30,706 bases of DNA from an uncultured Opitutia bacterium (GTDB lineage: Bacteria; Verrucomicrobiota; Verrucomicrobiia; Opitutales; Opitutaceae), in the NCBI GenBank assembly GCA_937952235.1, contig CALFZM010000258.1, positions 1 through 30,706 of the forward strand, given 5' to 3'. The first letter of the stretch is position 1; each line of letters begins with the position of its first letter. The position numbers and the translations under genes were made by a program. Under the pieces are notes generated by a model. The model made no database searches. It was not told where the DNA came from and saw only the letters and a program-made list of their open reading frames with translations. Positions 17,692 to 28,047 of the stretch are shown here, piece after piece.

Positions 17692-18168
17692 ATGCAAGAC
17701 ACGTTGGTGGCGGCCCTGCGCGCCCAGCGTTCGCAGATTCGCGAACACTGGGAGGCGCTGCTGCGCGTGGAACCGGTGGCGACGCCCCTCGGGCATCCCG
17801 ACTCGCTGGTGCACATGCTCGACTGGACTCTCGATGAAATCTTCGCCGGCCTCGCCAACCCCCTCGGGCGCCACCGCGTCGGCCGCGCCCGGATCGGCCA
17901 CGAGAGCGCTCCGCCGTGCCCGTGCGGCCGCAACCCCCTGCTCGCCTATTTCGCTGCGGGCGGTCAGGCGATGCGGCAGGCGCTGGTGCTCGTCCAGGCC
18001 GGGCTGGCGGGGCTCGATCCGATCGAGCGCGACGCCGCCTTCTACGAGTTGAATCTCATCCTGCAGCAGATCTCCCGGCGTGAGATCGAGGCGTTCTGCG
18101 GCGTGTGCCAGTTCCGCCGCGGCGGCGTGGCCGCCGAGGGACTCTGCACGGTTGCGCTGATGGATTGA
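17692..18168 (+). CDS. Unrecognised cytoplasmic protein with Cys-x-Cys and Cys-x-x-Cys motifs
   Basis: The ATG at 17692 gives 158 residues; the frame upstream overlaps the amidohydrolase gene out of phase and is not credible. I do not recognise the family. The N-terminal half is helical (MQDTLVAALRAQRSQIREHWEALLR...LVHMLDWTLDEIF) and loosely resembles the N-terminal sensor domain of RsbR-type proteins. A PPCPCGRNPLL motif lies in the middle and CGVCQFR near the C-terminus, followed by another Cys; together these could bind a metal ion. The central helix AYFAAGGQAMRQALVLVQAGLAGL could be a packing helix. There is no signal peptide. It starts 73 nt after the amidohydrolase and ends 270 nt before the PEP synthase gene. 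Confidence 0.65.
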   Translation: MQDTLVAALRAQRSQIREHWEALLRVEPVATPLGHPDSLVHMLDWTLDEIFAGLANPLGRHRVGRARIGHESAPPCPCGRNPLLAYFAAGGQAMRQALVLVQAGLAGLDPIERDAAFYELNLILQQISRREIEAFCGVCQFRRGGVAAEGLCTVALMD

Positions 18169-18426
18169 GGAATCCGCCCGGGGCCGGGCTCGTCGTGCGT
18201 CCCGCAGACCGCGCCGTGGCTGGGACGAAGCGCAGCGTTCCCGGAGCTGCCGCCGGGTTGCCCACGGTGTGGCATGGCCGTGATCGGAGGGCGCCTCTCC
18301 GCCGGAGCTGCGGGTGCGTCAGAACCCCTGCGCTGGGCGGCTTCGCCCAACCGGCAAGAAATGCGGACGTTTTCTCCTAAAGTGCGGAGAGAGCGCGCGG
18401 CACTTGTGGCAAGGTGCGGCCAATCC

Positions 18427-18433
18427 AGGGAGG
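18427..18433 (+). promoter_or_regulatory. Shine-Dalgarno sequence of the PEP synthase gene
   Basis: AGGGAGG lies 5 nt before the ATG at 18439 and fixes that start over the longer reading frame from 18274. It is one of only two clear Shine-Dalgarno sequences in the window; the other precedes the single-domain universal stress gene. Confidence 0.75.
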
Positions 18434-18438
18434 CCATC

Positions 18439-20835
<2,397 letters not shown>

Positions 20836-20842
20836 ACGTCCC

Positions 20843-22252
20843 ATGAAAACGAAAATCACGGATCCCGCCGGGAAGCCCCCTCGTGGCACGCGCATCGTGT
20901 GCGGCACGGATTTCTCGGACCGTGCCCGGGAGGCGGCGGACGTCGCCGCGGCGCTCGCGTTGCGCGGGGACCTGACACTCGCGCTGGTGCATGTCACGGA
21001 CGAGACCAACACCCATGCCGCCAGCCCGGAGGAGCTGCGAGCTTTCGCTCGGCCGGCGCTGCGGGCCTTGCGGCGCGAGGCCGCGCGGCTGCGCCGCACG
21101 GGTGCCGCGGTCGAGACGGTGCTGCTGCACGGCGCGTGGGCCGAACAGGCCCTGGCGCGCCACGCGACGGAAACGGCTCCCGCCCTCGTGGTCGTCTCCT
21201 CGGTCAGCAAGCTTGCCTTCGAGCGGTGGACGCTCGGCAGCGTCTCGGAAGGCGTGGCCCAGTCCGCGCCCGCGCCGACCCTCGTCGTCCGCGATCCGGT
21301 GCCGCTGCTCGAATGGGCGCGCGGCGAGACGGCCTTGCGGGTGCTCGCCGGGGTGCCGCTGTCGGCGGACTGCGACCGCGTGCTGCAGTGGGTCCATGGG
21401 TTGGAACGCTTCGGGCCCTGCGAGGTGACGCTGGGCCACGTCAACTGGCCGCCGCACTCGCGCGCCGCGTTCGGCGGGGCCGGGCCGCTGTTCGCCGGGC
21501 GCAATCCCGCCCGCGTGCAGCGGCTGCTCGAACGCGACGTGGCCGCGCGGGCGCAGGCGATCTCCCCGCGCTGGCGGCCGCGCGTGCGCGTGGTGCCGGC
21601 CTGGGGCCGGCCCGACGCAGCCTTGCTGGCCCTCGCGCGCACCGCCCGCGCCGAGTTGATCGTGATCGGCAGCCACCAGCGCCACGGCTTCAACCGCGTC
21701 GTGCACGGGTCCGTCTCACGCGACGTGTTGCGGCACGCAGCGGCCAGTGTCGCCTGCGTGCCCGTGGGTCTTGCCGCGCCCGAGTCCCCGCCGGTCGTGC
21801 CCGCGTTTCGGCGCATCCTCGTCGCGACCGACTTTTCGCCGCTGGGCAACGCCGCGATCGGCTGCGCCTTCGGTGCGGCGGCGCCGGCGGCGGAGGTGAA
21901 GATCGTCCATGTCGTCCCCGCCTCTAACCCGGCGACGGCGATCGCGGCCGGAGCGGCGCGAAGGCTCCCGCGCTCGAACCTGCGCCGGGCGGAGGCGGAG
22001 GCCGTGCAACGGCTGCGCGCGCTGGTGCCGCCCGAGATGGCGGCCCGCGCGGCGAGCGTGGAATGCGCGGTGCTCGCCGGCGGCGAGGCGGCCCGGATCA
22101 TCGGGCAGGAGGCGGCGCGCTTCGGGGCCGACCTGATCTGCGTCGGCTCGCACGCCCGCGGGCCGGTGGCCGAGACGGTGCTCGGCTCCGTCGCCCGGGC
22201 CGTGCTGACCCAAAGCGAACGCCCGGTCCTCGTGGCCCGGGCGCTGCCGTGA
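20843..22252 (+). CDS. Universal stress protein with three tandem Usp domains
   Basis: The protein has 469 residues. Three Usp-like domains can be read: about residues 17-148 (RIVCGTDFSDRA to TLVVRD), 163-308 (LRVLAGVPLSADCDR to VACVPV) and 320-468 (RRILVATDFSPLGN to PVLVARA). Usp proteins usually have one or two. The ATP-binding loop G-x2-G-x9-G-S is degraded in each: domain 1 has SSVSKLAFERWTLGS, domain 2 GSHQRHGFNRVVHGS, domain 3 GSHARGPVAETVLGS. The final GS remains in each, but the second glycine is Ser, Gln or Ala, and the first is lost in domain 1. Nucleotide binding may therefore be weak or confined to domains 2 and 3. The gene is 7 nt after ppsA and 1 nt before the ExoD-like gene, so it is probably co-transcribed. 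Confidence 0.85.
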   Translation: MKTKITDPAGKPPRGTRIVCGTDFSDRAREAADVAAALALRGDLTLALVHVTDETNTHAASPEELRAFARPALRALRREAARLRRTGAAVETVLLHGAWAEQALARHATETAPALVVVSSVSKLAFERWTLGSVSEGVAQSAPAPTLVVRDPVPLLEWARGETALRVLAGVPLSADCDRVLQWVHGLERFGPCEVTLGHVNWPPHSRAAFGGAGPLFAGRNPARVQRLLERDVAARAQAISPRWRPRVRVVPAWGRPDAALLALARTARAELIVIGSHQRHGFNRVVHGSVSRDVLRHAAASVACVPVGLAAPESPPVVPAFRRILVATDFSPLGNAAIGCAFGAAAPAAEVKIVHVVPASNPATAIAAGAARRLPRSNLRRAEAEAVQRLRALVPPEMAARAASVECAVLAGGEAARIIGQEAARFGADLICVGSHARGPVAETVLGSVARAVLTQSERPVLVARALP

Positions 22253-22253
22253 C

Positions 22254-22964
22254 ATGGATCCGCCGGCTTCCACTCCCTCGTCTCCCCCGGCCGGCGCCGC
22301 GGTCTCCGCGGCGCCGCCGGCGGCGCCTGCAACCGCGCCCGCGGAACATCACGCGTTCGTGCGCGAGCTCGAGGCGCTGGTGACGAAATACGACCGCCAG
22401 GGCGTGCGGCTCGGCGCCCTGCTCGAGCGGACGGAGGGGCGGGGTTACTACCTCGTGCTGATCCTGATCGCGCTGCCGTTCGTCGGCCCCATCCCGCTGC
22501 CGGGATTCTCGATCCCGTTCGGGCTGGCGATCGCGCTCATCGGCCTCCGGCTCACCTGGGGACGCGGCACCTGGCTGCCGCGGTACTTTCTCGAGTGGGA
22601 AATCTCCCCCGGCTTGCTGTCCCGCGTCGTGCGCGGCACCGGGCGCACGCTCAAGGCGGTCGAGGTCGTGCTCCGGCCGCGGCTCGTATTCATGCAGGAT
22701 GGACTGGCGTTCCGGCGGATCGGTGGCGCCATGATCCTGGTCTGCGGGTTGTTCATGGTGCTCCCGCTGCCGCTGCCGTTCAGCAACTCGCTCCCGGCCT
22801 GGACGGTGCTCTTCCTGGCCATCGGCGCGCTGGAGCGCGACGGGGTGTTCTTCATCCTCGGCGCGGTGGCATTCGGGGTGACCACCGCCTTCTTCACCTT
22901 CCTCGCGGTGGGTGGGGTGGAGGCGGTCGAGAAGCTGCGCCAGCTCTGGTGGCGCTCGGGCTGA
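22254..22964 (+). CDS. ExoD-family membrane protein
   Basis: The protein has 236 residues. An Ala/Pro-rich N-terminus (about 1-30) precedes a soluble helical part (ELEALVTKYDRQGVRLGALLERTEGRGYY) and then several membrane helices, including YLVLILIALPFVGPIPLPGFSIPFGLAIALIGLRL, AMILVCGLFMVLPLPLPFSN, AWTVLFLAIGALERDGVFFILGAVAFG. The PLPGFSIPFG and GALERDG motifs are the best signs of the ExoD family, first linked to exopolysaccharide production and growth under alkaline stress in rhizobia. The molecular role of ExoD proteins is unsettled. Its position between a stress protein gene and an acyl-CoA synthetase, 1 nt and 7 nt away, suggests a role in the same stress-linked unit and not in polysaccharide synthesis as such (inference). 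Confidence 0.82.
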   Translation: MDPPASTPSSPPAGAAVSAAPPAAPATAPAEHHAFVRELEALVTKYDRQGVRLGALLERTEGRGYYLVLILIALPFVGPIPLPGFSIPFGLAIALIGLRLTWGRGTWLPRYFLEWEISPGLLSRVVRGTGRTLKAVEVVLRPRLVFMQDGLAFRRIGGAMILVCGLFMVLPLPLPFSNSLPAWTVLFLAIGALERDGVFFILGAVAFGVTTAFFTFLAVGGVEAVEKLRQLWWRSG

Positions 22965-22971
22965 TCGGACC

Positions 22972-25704
22972 ATGAAAAAACCTGGCAAGGCGGAGGCCAA
23001 ACCGGCTCCGGCGGCACCGACGGGGCCGCCGCTCGGCTGTTTCTTCGCGCCAAGGAGCGTCGCGGTCATCGGGGCGAGCGAGCGGCCGGGCAGCGTCGGC
23101 CGCGCGCTCCTGGAGAACGTCGCGGATTTCGGCGGCCCGGTTTATCCGGTCAATTCCGCCCACTCCCGCGTGCTCGACCGCCGGGCCTGGCCGCGGATCA
23201 CGGCGGTGCCCGGCACGGTCGACCTGGCCCTCATCGCCACGCCGGCCGCGACGGTGCCGGACGTCGTGCGCGATTGCGTCCGCGCCGGCGTGCGCGGGGC
23301 GATCGTGCTTTCGGCGGGTTTCAAGGAATGCGGGCCCGCCGGTGCGGCGCTCGAGCGCACGGTGCTGGCGGAGGCGCGGCGCGGCGGCCTGCGGCTCATC
23401 GGACCGAACTGCCTCGGGCTGATGGCCCCGCATGTGCGGCTCAACGCCACCTTCGCCGCGCCGCTGGCGCAGCCGGGACATGTGGCCTTCGTCAGCCAGA
23501 GCGGCGCGCTCTGCTCCGCGGTCCTCGACTGGAGCCGGCGCGAGAAGGTGGGGTTCAGCGCCTTCGTCTCGGTCGGTTCCATGCTCGACGTGGGGTGGGG
23601 TGACCTGATCGACGCGCTGGGGGACGATCCGCGGACGCGCAGCATCATCCTTTACATGGAGTCGGTCGGCGCCGCCCGCGCCTTCCTGTCGGCGGCGCGC
23701 GAGGTCTCGTTCTCCAAGCCGATCATCGTGGTCAAGGTCGGTCGCACCGCCGCGGCGGCCCGGGCGGCCGCGTCGCACACCGGGGCGCTCACGGGCAGCG
23801 ACGCCGTCATCGACGCCGCGTTCCGCCGCGCCGGCGTGCTGCGGGTCGCGACGATCGAGGACATGTTCGACATGGCGGAAATCCTGTCGAAACAACCCGT
23901 GCCCGCGGGGCGCAGGCTCGGGATCGTGACCAACGCGGGCGGTCCGGGGGCCCTTGCCGTCGACCAGCTCGTCGCCGTCGGCGGCGAGCTCGCGCCCCTC
24001 GCGCCGGAAACCCTCGCGGCCCTCGATGCGGTGCTGCCGGCGGCGTGGAGCCGGGGCAATCCCGTGGACCTCCTTGGCGATGCCGACGACCGGCGCTACG
24101 AGCGGGCGATCGACCTGGTGGCGCGCGACCCAAATACCGATGGCGTGCTGGTGGTGCTCACCCCGCAGGCGATGACCGATCCGTTTGCCGTCGCGCAGGG
24201 CATCCGGCGGATCGGGCCGATGCCCGCCGGAAAGCCGCTGCTCGCGAGCTGGATGGGCGGTCCGGCCGTGGAGGCGGGCGAGGCGCTGCTCAACGAGGCC
24301 GGCGTGCCGACGTTCAAGTATCCCGACCGCGCCGCGGTCGCGTTCGACTACCTGTGGCGGCACGGGGACAACGTGCGCGCGCTTTATGAGACGCCGGTGC
24401 TCGACCCGCTGCCGCCGCCGCCCGCGGGGGCGTATCCGAATCCCGACGACATCCTCCGGGCGGCCCGGGGCGAGCGGCGCACGCTGCTCACCCAGGCCGA
24501 GGCGAAGCAGGTCCTCGCCGCCCACGGCGTGCCGGTGGTACCCGCGTTTCCGGCCGGCACCGAGGATGCCGCCGTCGAACGGGCCCGCGAGCTCGGCTAC
24601 CCCGTCGTGCTCAAGGTGGATTCGCACCTCGTCACCCACAAGCGGGCCGCCGGCGGGGTGCGGCTCGACCTCCGGTCCGCCGACGCCGTCCGGCAGGCCT
24701 GGCGCGGCATCCGGCGCGCGGTGACGGAACACGCCGGGCCCGGAGCATTCCTGGGCGTGACGGTGGAGCGGATGATGCCGGCGGAAGGGATCGAGCTGCT
24801 CCTCGGCAGCAGTGTCGATCCGCAGTTTGGGCCGGTCATCGCCTTCGGCGCCGGCGGGAAGCTGGTCGAGGTGATCGCCGACCGCGCCCTGGGCCTGCCG
24901 CCGCTGACCTCCACTTTGGCGCGACAACTGATCGACGGCACGCGCATCGCCCGCGCCCTCTCCCGCGCCGAGGGCCACCCTGCGGTCGATCGGTCCGCGC
25001 TCGAGCAACTGGTCGTGCGTTTCAGCCAGTTCGTCGCCGCGCACCGCTGGATCAAGGAGGTCGACGTCAATCCGCTCCTGGCAACCGCCGATGGGTTCGT
25101 CGCCCTCGATGCCCGCATCATCCTCCACGATCCCGACCTCGACGAGAGCCAGCTTCCCGTCCCGGCGATCCGGCCGTATCCGCTGCAGTACGTGTCGACG
25201 GCGGCCTTGCGCGACGGCCGGCCCGTGCTCGTCCGGCCGATCCGGCCGGAGGACGAGCCGCTGATGGTGGACTTCCACGCGACGCTGTCCGACCGCAGCG
25301 TCTACTACCGCTATTTCGCGGCGCTGTCGCTCCGGCAGCGCACGAGCCACGCGCGGCTGGCGCGCATGTGCTTTGTCGACTACGACCGCGAGATCGCCCT
25401 CCTGGCGGTGCTCGACGACCCGGCCAGCGGCCAGCCGGTGGTGGCGGGCGTGGCCCGCCTGTGCCGGCTCCCGGGCCGGGCCGAAGCCGAGTTTGCCGTG
25501 GTGGTGTCCGACCCGTGGCAGCACCAGGGAATCGGCACGAAGTTGCTGCAGCAGCTCGTCGAAGTCGGGCGGGCCGAGGGGCTCAAGCGCATCGCCGGGC
25601 AGGTCCTGGCGGAGAATGGCGCCATGCTGCGAACCTGCGAGCGCGTCGGATTCCGCCTCCGGCACGGCGGCGGAACGGAATGCACGGCGGAGATCGCGCC
25701 ATGA
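22972..25704 (+). CDS. ADP-forming acyl-CoA synthetase fused to GNAT acetyltransferase (Pat-like architecture)
   Basis: The protein has 910 residues. Domains in order: CoA-binding (SVAVIGASERPGSVGRALLE), succinyl-CoA-ligase-like domains (HVAFVSQSGALCSAVLDW; ASHTGALTGSDAVIDA, with His269 in the place of the phosphorylated His of ADP-forming synthetases), an ATP-grasp domain (LTQAEAKQVLAAHGVPVVPAF, VVLKVDSHLVTHK), and a C-terminal GNAT domain from about 755 (VRPIRPEDEPLM). The GNAT acetyl-CoA loop is QHQGIG at 850-855, with Glu840 a candidate general base. The order matches Pat/PatZ protein lysine acetyltransferases, but the synthetase His appears kept, so both activities may be real: ATP from acetyl-CoA plus protein acetylation. 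The start ATG at 22972 lies 7 nt after the ExoD-like gene, and the stop overlaps the next start (ATGA). Confidence 0.9.
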   Translation: MKKPGKAEAKPAPAAPTGPPLGCFFAPRSVAVIGASERPGSVGRALLENVADFGGPVYPVNSAHSRVLDRRAWPRITAVPGTVDLALIATPAATVPDVVRDCVRAGVRGAIVLSAGFKECGPAGAALERTVLAEARRGGLRLIGPNCLGLMAPHVRLNATFAAPLAQPGHVAFVSQSGALCSAVLDWSRREKVGFSAFVSVGSMLDVGWGDLIDALGDDPRTRSIILYMESVGAARAFLSAAREVSFSKPIIVVKVGRTAAAARAAASHTGALTGSDAVIDAAFRRAGVLRVATIEDMFDMAEILSKQPVPAGRRLGIVTNAGGPGALAVDQLVAVGGELAPLAPETLAALDAVLPAAWSRGNPVDLLGDADDRRYERAIDLVARDPNTDGVLVVLTPQAMTDPFAVAQGIRRIGPMPAGKPLLASWMGGPAVEAGEALLNEAGVPTFKYPDRAAVAFDYLWRHGDNVRALYETPVLDPLPPPPAGAYPNPDDILRAARGERRTLLTQAEAKQVLAAHGVPVVPAFPAGTEDAAVERARELGYPVVLKVDSHLVTHKRAAGGVRLDLRSADAVRQAWRGIRRAVTEHAGPGAFLGVTVERMMPAEGIELLLGSSVDPQFGPVIAFGAGGKLVEVIADRALGLPPLTSTLARQLIDGTRIARALSRAEGHPAVDRSALEQLVVRFSQFVAAHRWIKEVDVNPLLATADGFVALDARIILHDPDLDESQLPVPAIRPYPLQYVSTAALRDGRPVLVRPIRPEDEPLMVDFHATLSDRSVYYRYFAALSLRQRTSHARLARMCFVDYDREIALLAVLDDPASGQPVVAGVARLCRLPGRAEAEFAVVVSDPWQHQGIGTKLLQQLVEVGRAEGLKRIAGQVLAENGAMLRTCERVGFRLRHGGGTECTAEIAP

Positions 25705-27065
25705 ACACGGCGACGCCTTCCCCGCGGGCGGATCGGGTGCCGGGATCGTCGCGGGTGGGACGGGCGGCCGCGTGGATCGCGCTGTACCTTGCCCTGGCCC
25801 TCGCGCCGCTGGCGATGCTGCTCGCGGGCCCGCTGCCTGCAGGCGGCGGCCGGCGGTGGGATTTTGCGCTGGCGCTTGGTTTTGGTGGACTCGGCGTGCT
25901 GGGCCTGCAGTTCGCGCTGACGGCGCGGTTCCGCCGGGCGACAGCCCCGTTCGGCATCGACATCATCTATTATTTCCATCGCTACGCGGCCCTGGTCGGG
26001 GTCGCCCTGGTGGGGGCCCATTACGCGCTGCTGCGGCTCTGGTTCCCGGAGACGCTGGGCACGGCGAATCCGCTCGAGGCGCCGGGCCACCTGACCGCGG
26101 CCCGCGTCTCCCTCGTGCTCTTTTTCCTCCTGACGGTCTCCTCGCTGGCGCGGAAACAACTGCGACTCGAATACGATACCTGGCGGATCGCCCACGCGGT
26201 CATGGCGGTGAGCGCGATGGTGCTGGCGATCGGACATGTCCTGGCCGTCGGCCATTATACGGCGGCCGCCTGGCGTGGTTCCGTCTGGACGGTGTATTCG
26301 GCACTCTGGATCCTCGTGGCCGGCTACATCCGGATCGTCCGGCCATGGAGCCTGCTCCGCCAGCCCTACCGGGTGGTGTCCGTGGCGCCCGAGCGGGGGC
26401 GCTCGTGGACGCTCACCGTCGCCCCGGTGCGGGGCGCGGCGCTCGCGTTTCGGCCGGGGCAATTCGCGTGGCTGTCGCTCGGCTGCAGCCCGTTTCGCGC
26501 GCGGGAGCATCCGTTCTCATTTTCCGGCAGCGCGGCGGACCGGACGCAACTGCGTTTCACGATCAAGGAGCTGGGCGACTTCACCCGGACTCTCCGCGAC
26601 GTGGCGCCGGGCAGCGTGTCCTACGTCGATGGGCCGCACGGCGTCTTCACCCCCGATTGCTTTCCGGCGGCGCCGGGATTCGTCTTCCTGACCGGTGGCG
26701 TCGGGCTCGCGCCGGTCATGAGCATGCTGCGCACCCTGGCAGACCGGGGCGACCGCCGGCCCCTGCAGTTGATCCATGGCAGCCGCGCCTGGGACGAAGT
26801 GCTTTTCCGCGAGGAACTGTCCGCGCTCCAGTCCCGGCTGGCCCTCGGCGTGGTGCACGTGTTGCAGGAACCCCCGCCGGGGTGGGATGGCCCGGTAGGG
26901 GTGTTGTCACCGGACGTGATCGCGCCGCTGATCGCATCGCGGGCGGCGACGGATGTGTTCTTCGTCTGCGGGCCGAAACCCATGACGGCTTCCGTGCAGC
27001 GCACCTTGCGCTCCCAAGGCGTGTCGCTCCGCCGGGTTCAGACGGAACATTTCGACATGGCGTGA
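25701..27065 (+). CDS. Ferric-reductase-like flavocytochrome with FAD/NAD(P)-binding domains
   Basis: The ATG at 25701 overlaps the preceding stop (ATGA), giving 454 residues. The N-terminal half has about six membrane helices with a His pair in each of two helices: His93/His107 and His165/His179. Both pairs are spaced 14 residues, as expected for two stacked b-type hemes in the ferric reductase/NADPH oxidase family. The soluble half starts near 220 with an FAD-binding domain (AFRPGQFAWLSL; REHPFSFSGS) and an NAD(P)-binding domain (FLTGGVGLAPVMSML; VFFVCGPKPM). It should pass electrons from NAD(P)H through FAD across the membrane; the acceptor could be iron, oxygen or a cytochrome. The cytochrome c gene 13 nt downstream is the obvious candidate partner (inference). 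Confidence 0.9.
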   Translation: MNTATPSPRADRVPGSSRVGRAAAWIALYLALALAPLAMLLAGPLPAGGGRRWDFALALGFGGLGVLGLQFALTARFRRATAPFGIDIIYYFHRYAALVGVALVGAHYALLRLWFPETLGTANPLEAPGHLTAARVSLVLFFLLTVSSLARKQLRLEYDTWRIAHAVMAVSAMVLAIGHVLAVGHYTAAAWRGSVWTVYSALWILVAGYIRIVRPWSLLRQPYRVVSVAPERGRSWTLTVAPVRGAALAFRPGQFAWLSLGCSPFRAREHPFSFSGSAADRTQLRFTIKELGDFTRTLRDVAPGSVSYVDGPHGVFTPDCFPAAPGFVFLTGGVGLAPVMSMLRTLADRGDRRPLQLIHGSRAWDEVLFREELSALQSRLALGVVHVLQEPPPGWDGPVGVLSPDVIAPLIASRAATDVFFVCGPKPMTASVQRTLRSQGVSLRRVQTEHFDMA

Positions 27066-27078
27066 GCGCCACCGTGAC

Positions 27079-27483
27079 ATGAGAGAACGCCTCGCCCTCC
27101 TGCTCTGCGGCCTGACCCTCGTGCTGGCGACGGGGCTGGCCTGGCTGTTCGCGGTCCGCCACAACCCGCGGCCTTCGCACCGCGCTCCGCCGGCGGTTTC
27201 CCCTCCGGCCCAATCGGTCACGGGCGCCCGCCTGTTTCTCGAGCAAGGCTGCGCCAACTGCCACGCCATCGGCGGCGCTGGCAATCCGCGATATCCGCTG
27301 GATGGCGTCGCCGCCCGTCGCGACCGCGCCGAGCTCGAGGCCTGGATCGGAGGGACGGGCGTCGCCGCCGGCCAGCTCGCGGGCTCCGTCGTGCGCCGCA
27401 AGGAGCGCTACCGGGAACTTCCGGCGGAAGACATGGCGGCGTTGCTGGATTACCTGCAGGCCGCAGGAGGCGGCCGGCCGTGA
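27079..27483 (+). CDS. Membrane-anchored c-type cytochrome
   Basis: The protein has 134 residues. An N-terminal helix (about 5-26) acts as an anchor or uncleaved signal, placing the rest in the periplasm. The single heme site is CANCH at 58-62, within RLFLEQGCANCHAIGG, followed by the usual PLDGVAAR turn and a C-terminal helix ELPAEDMAALLDYLQ. In class I cytochromes a Met before that helix is normally the sixth heme ligand; here the corresponding stretch is RRKERYRELP with no Met, and the only Met after the heme is Met119 inside the helix. Heme may be His-only or differently ligated. It follows the flavocytochrome by 13 nt, and the CcsA-type maturation gene is nearby on the other strand. Confidence 0.88.
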   Translation: MRERLALLLCGLTLVLATGLAWLFAVRHNPRPSHRAPPAVSPPAQSVTGARLFLEQGCANCHAIGGAGNPRYPLDGVAARRDRAELEAWIGGTGVAAGQLAGSVVRRKERYRELPAEDMAALLDYLQAAGGGRP

Positions 27484-27585
27484 AGCGCCGCGCAGGGGCC
27501 AAGAAGTGCCCACGAATTCGCAACGACCGCGGAGCCCGCGGCGTTCGATGTGGTACGTTGACCGTGAACCCAGCCGAACCCCAGC

Positions 27586-27590
27586 GGAGG
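27586..27590 (+). promoter_or_regulatory. Shine-Dalgarno sequence of the single-domain universal stress gene
   Basis: GGAGG lies 7 nt before the ATG at 27598. Together with the 114-nt gap upstream, it suggests that this gene and the DksA-like gene can be translated, and perhaps transcribed, as their own unit. Confidence 0.7.
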
Positions 27591-27597
27591 CACTCCA

Positions 27598-28047
27598 ATG
27601 AAGACAATCGTGGCGGCAGTGGATTTCTCGGCGGCAACCGAGCCGGTGTTGCGTGAAGCGGTCCGGGTCTGCCGCCTGCTGAAGGCGAGGCTGGCGGTGG
27701 TGCACGTGGTGCCGCCGCCCTCGACGTTGCGCGACCTGTTTCCCGCCGGCGCGCTCTCGGCCGAGCTGCTGCTGGCGGCGAAACGGGAGGCATCGGAACG
27801 CCTCGAACAGATCGCGCGCGCCGTGGGACGGAAAGTGCGGCGCGTGGAGATTCTCCGGGTGACCGGCGAGCCGGTGGGTGCGATCGTGGCGGAGGCCGCG
27901 CGACTGAAGGCGGAGTTCCTCCTGATCGGGGCCCACGGTCACACGGCGATCTTCGACCGCCTGACGGGCGGGGTCGCGCGCGGTGTCCTGGCGCGCGCGG
28001 AATGTCCGGTGATCGTCGTCCCGGCAGCGCGATCCCGGCGGGCATGA
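27598..28047 (+). CDS. Universal stress protein, single domain
   Basis: The protein has 149 residues, a normal length for one Usp domain. It opens MKTIVAAVDFSAATEPVLREA, with the Asp expected at the end of the first strand, and has the ATP-binding loop GAHGHTAIFDRLTGG followed by ECPVIVVP. The G-x2-G-x9-G part is intact, unlike in the triple-domain protein encoded upstream, though the residue after the last glycine is Gly where Ser or Thr is usual. It is therefore the better candidate for ATP binding in this cluster. The start has a GGAGG site 7 nt upstream. The stop overlaps the start of the DksA-like gene (ATGA at 28044-28047), which implies translational coupling. Confidence 0.93.
   Translation: MKTIVAAVDFSAATEPVLREAVRVCRLLKARLAVVHVVPPPSTLRDLFPAGALSAELLLAAKREASERLEQIARAVGRKVRRVEILRVTGEPVGAIVAEAARLKAEFLLIGAHGHTAIFDRLTGGVARGVLARAECPVIVVPAARSRRA

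Noticed and set aside
18169..18438. FNR-type site (TTGAT-N4-ATCAA) ahead of ppsA
   Set aside because: No match was found in the upstream region; only a weak stem (gcacttg-tgg-caaggtgc at 18400-18417) and a 6-bp hairpin at 18334-18349 are visible, neither diagnostic.
22894..25665. Long reverse-strand frame opposite the acyl-CoA synthetase gene
   Set aside because: It mirrors codon bias on the + strand; the forward protein has all family motifs and the reverse one has none.
27484..27597. FNR-like site in the gap before the single-domain Usp gene
   Set aside because: ttgaccgtgaaccc resembles only the left half-site; the right half does not match.
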